DNA from: an uncultured Anaerolineae bacterium
GTDB taxonomy: Bacteria > Chloroflexota > Anaerolineae > CG2-30-64-16
Assembly: GCA_937124585.1 (NCBI GenBank)
Contig: CAKZKT010000130.1
Span: 1-64,000 of the forward strand
DNA: 64,000 bases
Direction of reading: 5' to 3'
Below, one piece after another: positions 10,119 to 20,914 of the stretch. The notes under the pieces were generated by a model. It was not told the DNA's origin, searched no databases, and saw only the letters and a program-made list of their open reading frames with translations. Each line of letters opens with the position of its first letter. Within the stretch, counting starts at the first letter, position 1. The position numbers were made by a program, and so were the translations under genes.

Positions 10119-10213
10119 GGAAACCGGCAAGTGGACAAATCGCGTTCAACGCCTGACGCCTGGTGTTTGATGCCCGACGTTTGACATAATCATCAATATT
10201 AGAAAGGATCCTC

Positions 10214-11542
10214 ATGACCAAGTTAGCTTTCATCGGCGCGGGCAGCCTGGGATTCACGCGCGGTCTCGTTCGCGATGTGCTCACCTTCCCGCGGCTGCAG
10301 GACTCCACCATCGCCTTGATGGATATTGACCCGGAGCGGCTCGATTTCGCGTACCGCGCGGTCAAGAAGATCATCGAGATGGGCAACTACCCGGCCAAAG
10401 TCGAGGCCACGCTCAGCCGGCAGGAAGCGCTCGAGGGCGCCGACGCCGTGATGGTCACCATCCTGGCGGGCAGCACTGAGGTGTGGCAATATGACATTTT
10501 GATCCCGAAGGAATTCGGGGTGGACACGAACATCGGCGACACGCGCAGCGTCTCGGGCATCTTTCGGGCCCTGCGCACCATCCCGGTGATGCTCGACATC
10601 GCGCGCGATATGGAGCGCCTCTGCCCCGACGCCACCATGCTGAATTACACCAACCCGATGGCGATGCTCTGTCGGGCCATGCAGCGCGAAACGAAGATCA
10701 AGCTCACCGGCCTCTGCCACAGCGTGCAGGGCACGGCCATGATGCTGGCGCGGTGGATCGCCGCGCCCTTCGAGGAGATCACCTACACCTGCGCGGGCAT
10801 CAACCATATGGCCTGGTACTTGAAGTACGAGTGGAACGGAAAAGACGCCTACCCGCTCATCCGCAAGACGATCACCGAGAACCCGGACATCTACAATCAG
10901 GAGCAGGTGCGCAACGAGATGTTCCTGGCGCTCGATTACTACGTCACCGAGTCATCCGGCCACAACTCGGAGTACAACTGGTGGTTCCGCAAGCGGCCCG
11001 ATCTGATCGAGAAGTACTGCACGCATGGCACGGGCTGGAATCCAGGCGAGTACGCCTATATCCTGAAGCATTATCGGGCGCGCGAAAACAGCTGGAAGGA
11101 AGAGGCGAAGCAGTGGTTTGCCAAAGACACGCCGATCTCGCTGGCGCGCGGGCATGAGTACGCAGCCTACATCATCAATGCGTTGCGGGGCGGCGAGCCG
11201 TTCCAGTTCAACGGCAATGTGCCGAACACGGGACTGGTCACCAATCTGCCGCAAGGCGCGTGCGTCGAGGTGCCGGTGTGGGCTTCCAAGAAGGGGCTGG
11301 AGCCGGTGCATGTCGGCGCGTTGCCGCCGCAGTGCGCCATGCTGACCAATCTCAGCGCACAGATCGAGGAGATGGCCGTCGAGGCGGCCCTCACCGGCAA
11401 CCCGCGACTGGTCTATCAGGCCGTCGCCCATGATCCGCTGTCGGCAGCCGTGCTCTCGCTGGCCGAGATCCGGGAGATGGTGGACAGGATGCTGGAGCAG
11501 AACCGGCCCTATCTTCCGCAGTTTAAGCACTTTAAGTTGTGA
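10214..11542 (+). CDS. GH4-family glycosidase (alpha-glucosidase/galactosidase-like)
   Basis: [21 protein letters not shown]...[10 protein letters not shown]...[13 protein letters not shown]...GLCHSVQGT. Confidence 0.92.
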   Translation: MTKLAFIGAGSLGFTRGLVRDVLTFPRLQDSTIALMDIDPERLDFAYRAVKKIIEMGNYPAKVEATLSRQEALEGADAVMVTILAGSTEVWQYDILIPKEFGVDTNIGDTRSVSGIFRALRTIPVMLDIARDMERLCPDATMLNYTNPMAMLCRAMQRETKIKLTGLCHSVQGTAMMLARWIAAPFEEITYTCAGINHMAWYLKYEWNGKDAYPLIRKTITENPDIYNQEQVRNEMFLALDYYVTESSGHNSEYNWWFRKRPDLIEKYCTHGTGWNPGEYAYILKHYRARENSWKEEAKQWFAKDTPISLARGHEYAAYIINALRGGEPFQFNGNVPNTGLVTNLPQGACVEVPVWASKKGLEPVHVGALPPQCAMLTNLSAQIEEMAVEAALTGNPRLVYQAVAHDPLSAAVLSLAEIREMVDRMLEQNRPYLPQFKHFKL

Positions 11543-11550
11543 TTCCGGTC

Positions 11551-11578
11551 GCAGAGGCGCACAGACGTGTGCCTCTGC
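11551..11578. terminator. convergent intergenic hairpin
   Basis: GCAGAGGC-gcacagacgtgt-GCCTCTGC between convergent GH4 and MFS genes; no clear U-tract. Confidence 0.45.
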
Positions 11579-12901
11579 TCACGATTGGGCAGCCACGCTA
11601 TCCGGCGTTTGCAGCGGCCACCAGCGAAACAGGCTCGATCCCAGCAGGCACAGCACGCCGCCCGCGATCAGCACCGCCGCGAAGCCGATCCGATCGGCGA
11701 GCGCCACTCCGATCAGCGGCATGATGAACGCGCCGATGTTCATGATCGTCGTGTAGATGCCCAGATAGAGCGGCCGTGTCTCGGCCGGACATACCTTCAG
11801 CAGCATCGGAAAATGCCCCAGGTTGACCCCCGCCGCGATCGGCCCCTGCAGCGCGGTCCAGAGCAAGATGACCGTCAGGTTTGGCGTCAGTCCTACCAGC
11901 AGCGGATAGAAGCCGATCAGGCTGATCGTCAGTCGCAGCGCCCATTTCTCTCCCTGCCGTGCGATGAGCCGTTGCCAGATGTAGTAGCCGAGCACCGGCG
12001 TCAGATTGGCGATCATGGCGTTGGTGCCGATCCACGCATCGGAGGCGCCAAGCTGCCGGACGTAGTAGAGCACGTAGATCGGCCCGATCATCCACAGCCC
12101 TACGCCGTGCGCCAGTGTGCTCACCACGATGCGGGTGAAGTCGGGATGGCGACGAAACGCATCGCGCATCCCGCCCAGGAGCGCCCGTGGCGTGATCGGC
12201 TGTGTCGAGGCGGGCATGGCTACCGAGTCGGGCACGCGCATCTGCATGATGTAGATGGTGCTGAGCACTGAGCCCGCAAATCCGACCAGATAGACCAGCT
12301 GATAGTTGCGCGGAAAAACCGCGACGGCCAGCCAGCGCGCGGCCACAAAGGTGCCGGCCGTGACCACTGCGGCCGCCAGGATGTTGCGGACGGCGAACAG
12401 GCGGGCGCGTGCCCGCTCCGGCACGACGTCGGCCAGCATCGAGTTCCAGCCTACACCGAAGAAGCTGGCCGGCGCGGAGAGGGCGATCAGCGTCCAGACG
12501 ACCAGCGCGCCTGGCCGGGGCACGGGCAGAAAAGGGATCAGCGCCACTATCAGATAGCCGAAGCGGGCCAGCGCCAGGCTGGCGATCACCCACGGCATCC
12601 GTCGGCTGCGCCGGTTGAGGAACTGGCCGGCCGGGATGGTGATCAGCAGCGCCAGCAACGCCGGGATCGAGCTGAGCAGGCCGATCTCTGCGTTGGATGC
12701 GCCCAGGCGCAGCGCGTAGGCCGCATTGAAGGCCGCGGCTGCCGAGAGCAATGATGCCCAGAAGACTTCGATTTCCAGGAGCCGGGCGTTGTACTCGGCG
12801 CCTGCGAGGCCGGTGGGCACAATGAGGCCGCGCAGCCGGCCCAGCCATTGCCGCAGCCGAGACGGTGGCGAAGATCGGGTTGGAGGCATGGGAGAGTTCA
12901 T
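11579..12901 (-). CDS. MFS transporter
   Basis: Multiple hydrophobic segments; LRLGASNAEIGLLSSIPALLALLITIPAGQFLNRRSRR. Confidence 0.85.
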   Translation of the reverse strand: MNSPMPPTRSSPPSRLRQWLGRLRGLIVPTGLAGAEYNARLLEIEVFWASLLSAAAAFNAAYALRLGASNAEIGLLSSIPALLALLITIPAGQFLNRRSRRMPWVIASLALARFGYLIVALIPFLPVPRPGALVVWTLIALSAPASFFGVGWNSMLADVVPERARARLFAVRNILAAAVVTAGTFVAARWLAVAVFPRNYQLVYLVGFAGSVLSTIYIMQMRVPDSVAMPASTQPITPRALLGGMRDAFRRHPDFTRIVVSTLAHGVGLWMIGPIYVLYYVRQLGASDAWIGTNAMIANLTPVLGYYIWQRLIARQGEKWALRLTISLIGFYPLLVGLTPNLTVILLWTALQGPIAAGVNLGHFPMLLKVCPAETRPLYLGIYTTIMNIGAFIMPLIGVALADRIGFAAVLIAGGVLCLLGSSLFRWWPLQTPDSVAAQS

Positions 12902-13068
12902 GTCGTTTGCGGTTATTCCGAAACAGGTTGGCAATTTGCCCGCCGCTTGCCCTGCGGGACAGCGAGCGTTGGCAAAGGATATTATACTTCAGATGGCCTG
13001 AATTGACACCTGGCGTTGGCCTGCGTTATCATGCCTTCATCGGTGCAGCTTCTTCGGGAGATAGCGAT

Positions 13069-14006
13069 ATGGAAGACTGGGTCGTGGGGATTGACCTGGG
13101 CGCTACCAAGATCGCCTTGGGCCTGGTTGATCCGCACAATCGGGTTGTCGCACAGCGGCGCGCGCCGACTTTGCCCCACGAAGGGCCGGCCGCTGTCGTC
13201 GAACGGATCGCCGCGGCAGTCACTGAGCTGCAAGCCGAACTGCCGGCCGGTGTCCGGCTGGCGGGCATCGGAATCTGTTCGCCCGGCCCGCTCGATCACA
13301 TCAGCGGCGTGCTCCTCGATCCGCCCAATTTGATCGGCTGGGTGAATGTCCCGCTGCGCCAGATGTTGGCTGACCGGCTGGGCCTGCCGATCGTCCTGGA
13401 ACACGATGCCAAAGCCGCTGCGCTCGGCGAGTATCATTACGGTGCCGGTCGCGGCACGCGTGATATGGTTTACATCGTCGTGGGCACGGGCATCGGCAGC
13501 GCGATCATCCTGGATGGTCATCTCCACCGCGGCCAGCACAATGCGGCGGGCGAGGTCGGCCACATCACCATCCGATCGGGCGGCGACCTGTGTTCGTGCG
13601 GCAATACCGGCTGCGTGGAATCGTTCGCGTCCGGCCCGCCATCGCACGCGCTTATCGCCGCCTGCTGGCTGCCCGCGGGGCCGATGATCCCACCATCGCC
13701 GCGGCCACGGTGGTGGCGCGCGCCCGCGAGGGCGATGCCGACGCGCTGACGGTGCTGACCGATGCCGGTGAGGCGCTCGGCACGGCCGTGGCGACGCTGG
13801 CGATGATTCTCGACATTGAGCTCTATGTGGTCGGCAGCAGCGTGACGAAGGCGGGCGACTTGTTGCTCGAGCCGGCTCGCCGCGCCTTGATCCATCACGC
13901 GCATTGTTCGGTCGCGCAGCGCGTGCGGATCGTGCGTTCGGCGCTGGAGGACGAGGGGCCGTTGTTGGGCTGTGCCTGGCTGGCGCGGCAGAACGCAGCG
14001 ATTTAG
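13069..14006 (+). pseudogene. ROK-family sugar kinase, apparent 1-nt frameshift
   Basis: VVGIDLGATKIALGLVD...CSCGNTGCVESFASGP in one frame, AIARAYRRLLAARG...LYVVGSSVTKAGDLLLEPARRAL in the next; break near 13637 (ggcccgccatc vs expected ggcccggccatc). Confidence 0.85.
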
Positions 14007-14022
14007 GCGCGGGCCGGCCCGG

Positions 14023-14116
14023 CAGGCCAGGCGGGTCGCGCCGGTCTCCGACCGGCCCGCGCAGGCAGCAGGCCAGGCGGGTCGCGCCGGTCTCCGACCG
14101 GCCCGCCCAGGCAGCA
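14023..14116. repeat. two tandem copies of a 46-bp GC-rich unit
   Basis: aggccaggcgggtcgcgccggtctccgaccggcccgc(g/c)caggcagc repeated with 46-bp period; contains CCGGTCtccGACCGG inverted repeat. Confidence 0.85.
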
Positions 14117-14128
14117 GGGTAGAGGCAC

Positions 14129-14848
14129 ATGTTGACCGGAAAAGTCGTTCTCGTGGTCGGCGGCGCGGCCGGCATCGGCCGTGCGACCGCCGAGGTGTGC
14201 GCGGCGCGCGGCGCGACGGTCGTCGTCGCCGACATAGATGCGCAGGCCGGCGCGCAGGTCGCCGACCGCGTGGGCGGCTTGTTCGTTCCTGTGAACGTGA
14301 CGGATGCCGCCTCGGTTCAGGCGCTGATGGCGACGATTGCGGCCCGCTATGGCCATCTGAACGTATTGATCCAGGCTGCCGGCATCTTGCAGGGCGCCTA
14401 CACGGCGGTCGAAGATTTTCCGCTCGATGCCTGGCAGGCAGTGCTCGACGTGAACCTGACAGGCAGCTTTTTGTGCGCCAGGTATGCGCTGCCGCTGCTG
14501 AAGCGGGCGGGCAGCGGCGTCATCCTCCTGATTTCGTCGGTCGCCGCGGTGAACGGCAGTTCATCGGTGGCCTATGGCGCCAGCAAGGGAGGGGTCAACG
14601 GCCTGGGCCTTACGCTGGCGCGACGGCTCGCCGCGGAAGGCATCCGCGTCAATGTGGTCATGCCCGGCAACATTGACACGACCCTGAAACGTTCCGTGAT
14701 CGCGGTGGAGGCAGAGCAGGCCGGGGTGTCCCTGGAGAAGGCGGTGGCGGCGTCCGACCTGGGCGCGCCGGAAGGCGTGGCGAGGGTGTTGGCCTGGCTG
14801 GCGAGCGACGACGCCGACTACGTGCGTGGCGTGATCGTGACCCGCTAG
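14129..14848 (+). CDS. SDR-family oxidoreductase
   Basis: GKVVLVVGGAAGIGRATAEVCAARGATVVVADID; VAYGASKGGVNGLGLTLARRLAAEGIRVNVVMPGNI. Confidence 0.92.
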   Translation: MLTGKVVLVVGGAAGIGRATAEVCAARGATVVVADIDAQAGAQVADRVGGLFVPVNVTDAASVQALMATIAARYGHLNVLIQAAGILQGAYTAVEDFPLDAWQAVLDVNLTGSFLCARYALPLLKRAGSGVILLISSVAAVNGSSSVAYGASKGGVNGLGLTLARRLAAEGIRVNVVMPGNIDTTLKRSVIAVEAEQAGVSLEKAVAASDLGAPEGVARVLAWLASDDADYVRGVIVTR

Positions 14849-14849
14849 G

Positions 14850-14877
14850 CGTAGGGCGAGATTCGTCTCGCCCCACG
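14850..14877. terminator. intergenic hairpin between convergent genes
   Basis: gcgtaGGGCGAGA-TTCG-TCTCGCCCcacgc. Confidence 0.5.
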
Positions 14878-14884
14878 CGATGGC

Positions 14885-15877
14885 TCAGCTCATCAGGATG
14901 GCGTCTATCGCCGTTAGCTCTTCCTGGCTGAACGTCAGATTGGCGAGCGCGGCCACGATCTCCTCGATCTGGTCGACGCGGCTGGCACCGATCAGCGCGG
15001 AGGTCATGGCCGGGTGGCGCAGGACCCAGGCGACCGCCATCTGCGCCATCGTCTGTCCGCGCGCCTGGGCGATCTGGTTCAGCTGACGCGCTTTTGCCAG
15101 CTTCTCGTCGGTGATGTGCTGAGGCCGCAGGAAACCGGTCGGCCGGCCGGCACGCGAATCGGCCGGAATGCCGTCCAGGTAGCGGCTGGTGAGGAGCCCC
15201 TGCGCCAGCGGCGAGAAGGCGATGCAGCCGATCCCTTCCTCTGCCAGGGTGTTCAGCAGTTCTCCTTCGATCCAGCGGTTGAACATGTTGTACGAGGGCT
15301 GATGGATCAGGCAGGGGGTGCCGAGCTGGCGCAGGATGGCGGCCGCCCGCCGCGTGAAGTCGGCGTTGTAGGACGAAATGCCGACGTAAAGCGCGCGGCC
15401 GCTGCGCACAGCGTAGTCGAGCGCAGCCATCGTCTCTTCGAGCGGTGTCTCCGGGTCGGGCCGGTGGCTGTAGAAGATGTCCACATATTCCAGCCCCATG
15501 CGGCGCAAGCTTTGATCGAGGCTGGCGATCAGATATTTACGCGATCCCCATTCACCGTAGGGCCCCGGCCACATGCGATAGCCGGCCTTGGTCGAGACGA
15601 TCAGCTCATCCCGATACGCCGCGAGGTCTTGTTTCAGGATGCGACCAAAGTTCTCCTCGGCCGAGCCTGGCGGTGGGCCGTAGTTGTTCGCCAGGTCGAA
15701 GTGGGTGATGCCCAGGTCGAAGGCGCGGCGCAGCATAGCGCGCGCGTTTTCCAGCGCATCCACGCCGCCGAAATTGTGCCAGAGGCCCAGCGAGATCGCC
15801 GGCAGCTTCAGGCCGCTGCGGCCACAACGGTTGTAGCGCATGGTCGCGTAGCGTTCATCAGATGCGATCCAGGTCAT
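14885..15877 (-). CDS. aldo/keto reductase (YghZ-like)
   Basis: MRYNRCGRSGLKLPAISLGLWHNFGG...FDLANNYGPPPGSAEENFG...STKAGYRMWPGPYGEWGSRKYL. Confidence 0.93.
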   Translation of the reverse strand: MTWIASDERYATMRYNRCGRSGLKLPAISLGLWHNFGGVDALENARAMLRRAFDLGITHFDLANNYGPPPGSAEENFGRILKQDLAAYRDELIVSTKAGYRMWPGPYGEWGSRKYLIASLDQSLRRMGLEYVDIFYSHRPDPETPLEETMAALDYAVRSGRALYVGISSYNADFTRRAAAILRQLGTPCLIHQPSYNMFNRWIEGELLNTLAEEGIGCIAFSPLAQGLLTSRYLDGIPADSRAGRPTGFLRPQHITDEKLAKARQLNQIAQARGQTMAQMAVAWVLRHPAMTSALIGASRVDQIEEIVAALANLTFSQEELTAIDAILMS

Positions 15878-15946
15878 TGTTTTGCTCCTCGAAACAGAAT
15901 AGAATCGGTATAACACAGGTATATCAAAGCTGCAAGCAGAAGCCGC

Positions 15947-16120
15947 ACGTCTGGCGGCGGTTTGGTTCACGTGCCAGGCACCCTCGGAGGTGCCTGGCAC
16001 GTCTGGCGGCGGTTTGGTTCACGTGCCAGGCACCCTCGCAGGTGCCTGGCACGTCTGGCGGCGGTTTGGTTCACGTGCCAGGCACCCTCGGAGGTGCCTG
16101 GCACGTCTGGCGGCGATTTG
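15947..16120. repeat. tandem array, three 52-bp units plus a partial fourth
   Basis: acgtctggcggcggtttggttcacgtgccaggcaccctcggaggtgcctggc; starts at 15947, 15999, 16051, 16103; carries the dispersed palindrome. Confidence 0.95.
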
Positions 16121-16143
16121 ACAGCTTCCGAGGTAAATCCGTC

Positions 16144-16500
16144 ATGTCTGAAACCTGGCGAAACATCGGGCCGGTGATCGTCTCGATCCTGATCATCATT
16201 GCGGTGGCGATCGTGCGCGCCCATTCGCGCACGGCTGCGGCCGTGCTGGCCACCATGCCGATCAACGTGCCGCTGGCGCTGTGGGTCGTCTACGCCGGCG
16301 CAGGCGGCGACCGGGCGACCATGGCGCAGTTCACGCAATCCATGCTCGTGGCCATCGGCCCCACGGTCGTCTTTATCGTGGTGGTGTGGCTGGCGGCACG
16401 CAGCGGCTGGCGCCTGGTGCCCATGCTGGCGGCCGGCTATCTGTCCTGGGCCGTTGGCCTCGGCCTGACCCTGGCCGCGCGGCACTTCCTGGCCCACTGA
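16144..16500 (+). CDS. small predicted membrane protein
   Basis: 118 aa with 3-4 hydrophobic segments (NIGPVIVSILIIIAVAIV; VAIGPTVVFIVVVWLAA; YLSWAVGLGLTLAA). Confidence 0.65.
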   Translation: MSETWRNIGPVIVSILIIIAVAIVRAHSRTAAAVLATMPINVPLALWVVYAGAGGDRATMAQFTQSMLVAIGPTVVFIVVVWLAARSGWRLVPMLAAGYLSWAVGLGLTLAARHFLAH

Positions 16501-16589
16501 GGGCTGGCCGGCGGTTGTGATTTGCGGGGCAAGGCAGCTCGTGCTAAAATAGTAAAATTGTGAGAAATCTTCGTTCAGGGGGTTATGCT

Positions 16590-18272
16590 ATGCCGGACAA
16601 TGAGTCCGCGGCCGCGGTTGATTTCATCCGAGCTGCCATCGAAGAAGATCTCCGCACGGGGCGCTTCGATCACGTCCACACGCGTTTTCCGCCCGAACCC
16701 AACGGCTATCTGCACATCGGCCACGCCAAGGCGATCATCATTGACTTCGGCATCGCGCGCGATTTCGGCGGAAAATGTAACCTGCGCTACGACGATACCA
16801 ACCCTGTCAAAGAGGATGTCGAGTACGTAGAAGCCATCAAAGAGGACATCCGCTGGCTGGGTTTTGACTGGGAAGATCGGGAATACTACGCGTCCGACTA
16901 TTTCGAGCAGCTTTATGAGATGGCCGTTGACCTGATCAAAAAGGGCAAGGCCTATGTCTGTGACCTGAGCGCTGAGGAACTGCGCGAGTATCGCGGCACG
17001 CTGACCGAGCCGGGTCGGGAGAGTCCCTGGCGCAACCGCTCGGTCGAGGAAAACCTGGATCTGTTCGAGCGGATGCGCAAAGGTGAGTTCCCCGATGGCT
17101 CGCGCACTCTGCGCGCCAAGATCGACATGGCACACCCGAACTTCAACATGCGCGATCCGGTGATGTACCGTATTTTGCACGCCACCCATCATCGCACTGG
17201 CGATAAATGGTGCATCTACCCGATGTACGATTTCGCGCACGGCCAGTGCGACTCGATCGAGGGGATCACCCATTCGCTCTGCTCGCTGGAATATGAGGAT
17301 CACCGACCGCTGTACGAGTGGTTCCTGAAGGAACTGGGTATCTACGCGCCGCGCCAGATCGAGTTCGCCCGCCTGAACCTCACCTATACCATGATGAGCA
17401 AGCGCAAGTTGCGCGTATTGGTGAACGAGGGGGTGGTGCGCGGCTGGGATGATCCCCGGCTGCAGACGTTGTGCGGGCTGCGGCGTCGCGGCTATACGCC
17501 CGAGGCGATCCACGAGTTCATCCGTCGCGTCGGTGTGGGCAAAACCAACAGCACCATTGACATGGCGCTCCTGGAGCACTGTGTCCGCGAAGATCTGAAC
17601 AAGCGGGCCCCGCGCGTGATGGCGGTGCTCCGGCCGCTGCGCGTGATCATCGAGAACTATCCGGTGGGCCAGGTCGAGCTGATGGAGGCGATCAACAACC
17701 CCGAAGACGAGAGCATGGGCACGCGCACCGTGCCGTTCAGCCGCGAGATCTACGTCGAGCGCGACGATTTTCGCGAAAATCCGCCGAAGGGTTGGTTCCG
17801 CCTGGCGCCCGGCCGCGAGGTACGCCTGAAGCATGCCTACTACATCAAGGTCACAGATGTGATCAAGGATGCCGGCGGGGAAGTGGTCGAGCTGCGTTGC
17901 ACCTATGACCCGGAGTCGCGCAGCGGCGTGACGTCGGATGGCCGCAAGGTGCAGGGCACGTTGCATTGGGTGTCGGCGCCACACGCAGTGGATGCCGAAG
18001 TGCGGCTTTATGAGACGCTCTTCACTGTGCCCAATCCCGACGATGTGCCGGAAGGGACTGACTGGCGGTCGTACATCAATCCGAACTCGGAAGAGGTGCT
18101 GATCGGCTGCAAAGTCGAACCCAGCCTGGCCAACGCTGCCGTAGGGAATCGGTACCAATTCCTGCGGCAGGGATATTTCTGCGTGGATAAAGACTCCACG
18201 GTCGGCAGACCGGTTTTCAATCGCACCGTCACCCTGAAGGATTCGTGGGCCAAAATCGAAAAGAAAGGATAG
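16590..18272 (+). CDS. glnS: glutaminyl-tRNA synthetase
   Basis: [51 protein letters not shown]. Confidence 0.96.
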   Translation: MPDNESAAAVDFIRAAIEEDLRTGRFDHVHTRFPPEPNGYLHIGHAKAIIIDFGIARDFGGKCNLRYDDTNPVKEDVEYVEAIKEDIRWLGFDWEDREYYASDYFEQLYEMAVDLIKKGKAYVCDLSAEELREYRGTLTEPGRESPWRNRSVEENLDLFERMRKGEFPDGSRTLRAKIDMAHPNFNMRDPVMYRILHATHHRTGDKWCIYPMYDFAHGQCDSIEGITHSLCSLEYEDHRPLYEWFLKELGIYAPRQIEFARLNLTYTMMSKRKLRVLVNEGVVRGWDDPRLQTLCGLRRRGYTPEAIHEFIRRVGVGKTNSTIDMALLEHCVREDLNKRAPRVMAVLRPLRVIIENYPVGQVELMEAINNPEDESMGTRTVPFSREIYVERDDFRENPPKGWFRLAPGREVRLKHAYYIKVTDVIKDAGGEVVELRCTYDPESRSGVTSDGRKVQGTLHWVSAPHAVDAEVRLYETLFTVPNPDDVPEGTDWRSYINPNSEEVLIGCKVEPSLANAAVGNRYQFLRQGYFCVDKDSTVGRPVFNRTVTLKDSWAKIEKKG

Positions 18273-18281
18273 GAGCTTCCC

Positions 18282-18749
18282 ATGAAAGGCAACGAACAGA
18301 TCATTGCCACCCTCAACATGCTGCTCGCCGATGAACTGACGGCCATCAATCAATACATCGTCCACTCGGAGATGTGCAAGAATTGGGGCTACGAGGCGCT
18401 GCATGAGGCCATCGAAAAGCGCGCCATCACGGAGATGCAGCACGCCGAGATGCACATCGCCCGCATCCTCTTCCTGGAAGGCCGACCGATCGTCAGCCAG
18501 CTGAACCAGATGCACATCGGCGCGACCGTTCTGGAGCAGTTCGAGGCCGATCTCGACGCCGAACAGGCCGCGGTGAAGGCCTACAACGATGCTGTCAAAC
18601 AGGCCGTCGAGCTCGGCGACAATGGGACGCGTGCCATGCTCGAGGGCATCCTGAAGGATGAAGAAGACCATCTCGACTGGCTGGAGGCGCAGCTCGATCA
18701 GATAGGGCAGATGGGCATCCAGAACTACCTGGCGCGGCAAGTGAGTTAG
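18282..18749 (+). CDS. bfr: bacterioferritin
   Basis: MKGNEQIIATLNMLLADELTAINQYIVHSEMCKNWGYEALHE...AEMHIARILFLEGRP...EDHLDWLEAQLDQI. Confidence 0.92.
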   Translation: MKGNEQIIATLNMLLADELTAINQYIVHSEMCKNWGYEALHEAIEKRAITEMQHAEMHIARILFLEGRPIVSQLNQMHIGATVLEQFEADLDAEQAAVKAYNDAVKQAVELGDNGTRAMLEGILKDEEDHLDWLEAQLDQIGQMGIQNYLARQVS

Positions 18750-18796
18750 GGGTGGCGGTGCAAGCAGACAGCTTGCGCGGCCTTCATCAAAATGAG

Positions 18797-18829
18797 AGGG
18801 CCAGTTGCCAGAGGGCAACCGGCCCTTTT
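18797..18829 (+). terminator. terminator after bfr
   Basis: AGGGCCaGTTGCC-agag-GGCAACcGGCCCTTTT. Confidence 0.8.
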
Positions 18830-18836
18830 CGCGTAC

Positions 18837-20252
18837 ATGGGAGCCTGCACCTTGATCCTGAAGAATCGCGACGCGTTGTTGCAGCACGGCAACGCTGCGG
18901 ATAGGAAGATCGTGCTGGATGTGCTGGAAGCCGGTCTGGCCGCGCCCGATCCGTATGAAAACGTGAAAAAGATCGTACGCATCGAGGGCAACAAGCTGAT
19001 CATCGGCCATCCTCAGCTCTCGCAGCCACCGGGTCGGCCACCGGTCGAATTCGCTCTGGACGCCATCGGCCACATTTATGTCGTGGGTGGGGGCAAAGTC
19101 GCACAGCGGCAGGCCGAAGCGCTGGAGGAGATCCTGGGTGACCGCATCAGCGACGGCCAGATCAATGCCAAGAAGGGCGACACGGTGCGCCTGAAGCGCA
19201 TTCCGGTCACCCTGGCCGGCCACCCGATTCCCGACGAGGACAGCGTGGCTGGTGCGCAGCGCATCGTCGAGATCGAACGCCGGGCGCAGAAAGACGACAT
19301 CGTCTTCCTGTGTCATTCTGGCGGCGCGACCGCGCTGACGGCCCTGCCCGCGCCGGGGATCAGCCTGGCCGATCTCCAGACCATCTACCGTCTGCTCTAT
19401 TTCGAGTGCGGCGCGGCCATGCCGGTGGCCAATGCGGTGCGCAATCAGCTGGTGATGCTGCATAGCCGCCATCTGCGCTATGTCGGCGAGGCCACCCTGG
19501 TGCAATTGGAAACGACGGAGACGCCGGCCGGGTTGCGGGTTCATGCGTACGAGGCGCCCAATTACGGCGACGGCGGCTATCGGGCGGCCATCGAGGTGCT
19601 GCACGCCTATCGCCTGTGGGAGCGTGTGCCCGAATCGGTGCGTCGTTTCCTGCTGGCTGCCGATCCGCGCTACGGCCACCTGCGGCCAGAGGAGACGGCC
19701 GGAAAGCCCTGGTACGTCTTCCGCGTCATGGGGCCAGAGGTGATGCTGGCCGCCGCGCGACGTCGCGCTGAGGAATTGGGCATCCGGCCGGTGATCCTCG
19801 CTTCGAGCCTGAACGATGTCGAGGCGCGCGCCATCGGCGAGGCGCTGGGCTACATCGCCACGGAGATCGAGCTGCTCGGCCAGCCGCTGACGCCGCCCTG
19901 CATGTTGATCCTGGGCGGCGAGCTTGTGGTCGCGGTCGGGGATGCGACCGGCTGCGGCGGACGCAATCAGGAGTTCGTGTTGGCCGCTGCCACCCGCATC
20001 TCCGGCCGACCGCACATCGTGATCGCCTCGATTGACTCCGAGGGCACCGACGGCCCGACCGAGTTCGCCGGCGGCATCGTGGATGGCGAGACGCTGGCGC
20101 GCGCCCAGGAGGCCGGTTTCAATTTGGCAGCCGAGCTGGCGAACCACAACTCGACCGCGGTCCTCGCCGCACTGGGCGATCTGTTGGCGACGGGCGTACG
20201 CGGCACCAATGTGCGCGATCTGCGGCTGATCTACATCTCGGCCCCGGCCTGA
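18837..20252 (+). CDS. glycerate 2-kinase (DUF4147/MOFRL)
   Basis: VGGGKVAQRQAEALE; CHSGGATALTALPAPGISLADLQTIYRLL; GGRNQEFVLAAATRISG; SIDSEGTDGPTEFAGGIVDGET. Confidence 0.88.
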   Translation: MGACTLILKNRDALLQHGNAADRKIVLDVLEAGLAAPDPYENVKKIVRIEGNKLIIGHPQLSQPPGRPPVEFALDAIGHIYVVGGGKVAQRQAEALEEILGDRISDGQINAKKGDTVRLKRIPVTLAGHPIPDEDSVAGAQRIVEIERRAQKDDIVFLCHSGGATALTALPAPGISLADLQTIYRLLYFECGAAMPVANAVRNQLVMLHSRHLRYVGEATLVQLETTETPAGLRVHAYEAPNYGDGGYRAAIEVLHAYRLWERVPESVRRFLLAADPRYGHLRPEETAGKPWYVFRVMGPEVMLAAARRRAEELGIRPVILASSLNDVEARAIGEALGYIATEIELLGQPLTPPCMLILGGELVVAVGDATGCGGRNQEFVLAAATRISGRPHIVIASIDSEGTDGPTEFAGGIVDGETLARAQEAGFNLAAELANHNSTAVLAALGDLLATGVRGTNVRDLRLIYISAPA

Positions 20253-20881
20253 CGGGCGGCTAATTCCCGGCCGCGGCGCCAATCGTCGGGTGTGTTGATG
20301 TTGAAGAACGAGAGCAAATCGGGGTCAATGCGGCGCACGGCATCCGGTGCGAGGGCGCGCACGCGAATTTCGTCGTAGAAGCAGGTCATCCGCCGGTCGC
20401 CTGCCGCCAGGTGTCGCTTGATGACCGGCAGGCAGGTGCGGCGATAGAGCGCGTGGAGCGGCTCCCACGTGGCCACGGCGGTGTCGGGATGGAGCGTTTG
20501 GGGTACGACCGCGTCGCAATCCTCTGCCAATGCAATCATCTGGCGCAGGAGCGTTTGGTTGACGAACGGCATGTCGGCGGCCAGTGCCAGCACCCACTCA
20601 TGCCGGGCGGCGCTCAGGCCGGCGTGCAGCCCGGCGAGCGGCCCGGCGCCGGGAAACCGATCGGAGACGACCCGGGCCGGCACGGGCAGCGTGCGCGCCA
20701 ACGCGGCGAATCGCTCCGGCGTGTTGGCGCTGAACAGGATCTCGGCCGCGAGCGGCAACACGTGCCCGACGACCCGCGCGATCAACGGCGCACCGTCCAG
20801 CTCCAGCCATAGTTTGTCCTGGCCCATGCGTCGGCTCTGGCCGCCGGCCAGGATGAGGAGCGAAAGCAGCCGCTCGACCAT
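20231..20881 (-). CDS. mobA: molybdenum cofactor guanylyltransferase
   Basis: LLILAGGQSRRMGQDKLWLELDGAPLIARV; AGPLAGLHAGLSAARHEWVLALAADMPFVN; C-terminus overlaps the convergent glycerate kinase. Confidence 0.9.
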   Translation of the reverse strand: MVERLLSLLILAGGQSRRMGQDKLWLELDGAPLIARVVGHVLPLAAEILFSANTPERFAALARTLPVPARVVSDRFPGAGPLAGLHAGLSAARHEWVLALAADMPFVNQTLLRQMIALAEDCDAVVPQTLHPDTAVATWEPLHALYRRTCLPVIKRHLAAGDRRMTCFYDEIRVRALAPDAVRRIDPDLLSFFNINTPDDWRRGRELAARQAGAEM

Positions 20882-20914
20882 TCAGCCCCCTGTCTTCGCA
20901 TACGCCGGCCCAAT

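Noticed and set aside
15947-16120. Possible CRISPR array
   Set aside because: Units are contiguous 52-bp copies with no variable spacers and no cas genes nearby
15862-16143. ORFs encoding repeated VPGTLGGAWHVWRRFGSRARHPR peptides
   Set aside because: Translation of the 52-bp tandem palindromic repeat; no start/RBS support
16575-20282. 1235-aa antisense ORF covering glnS, bfr and the glycerate kinase gene
   Set aside because: Shadow of high-GC codon usage; sense strand carries three unambiguous families and the antisense protein has His/Arg/Gln-rich non-family composition
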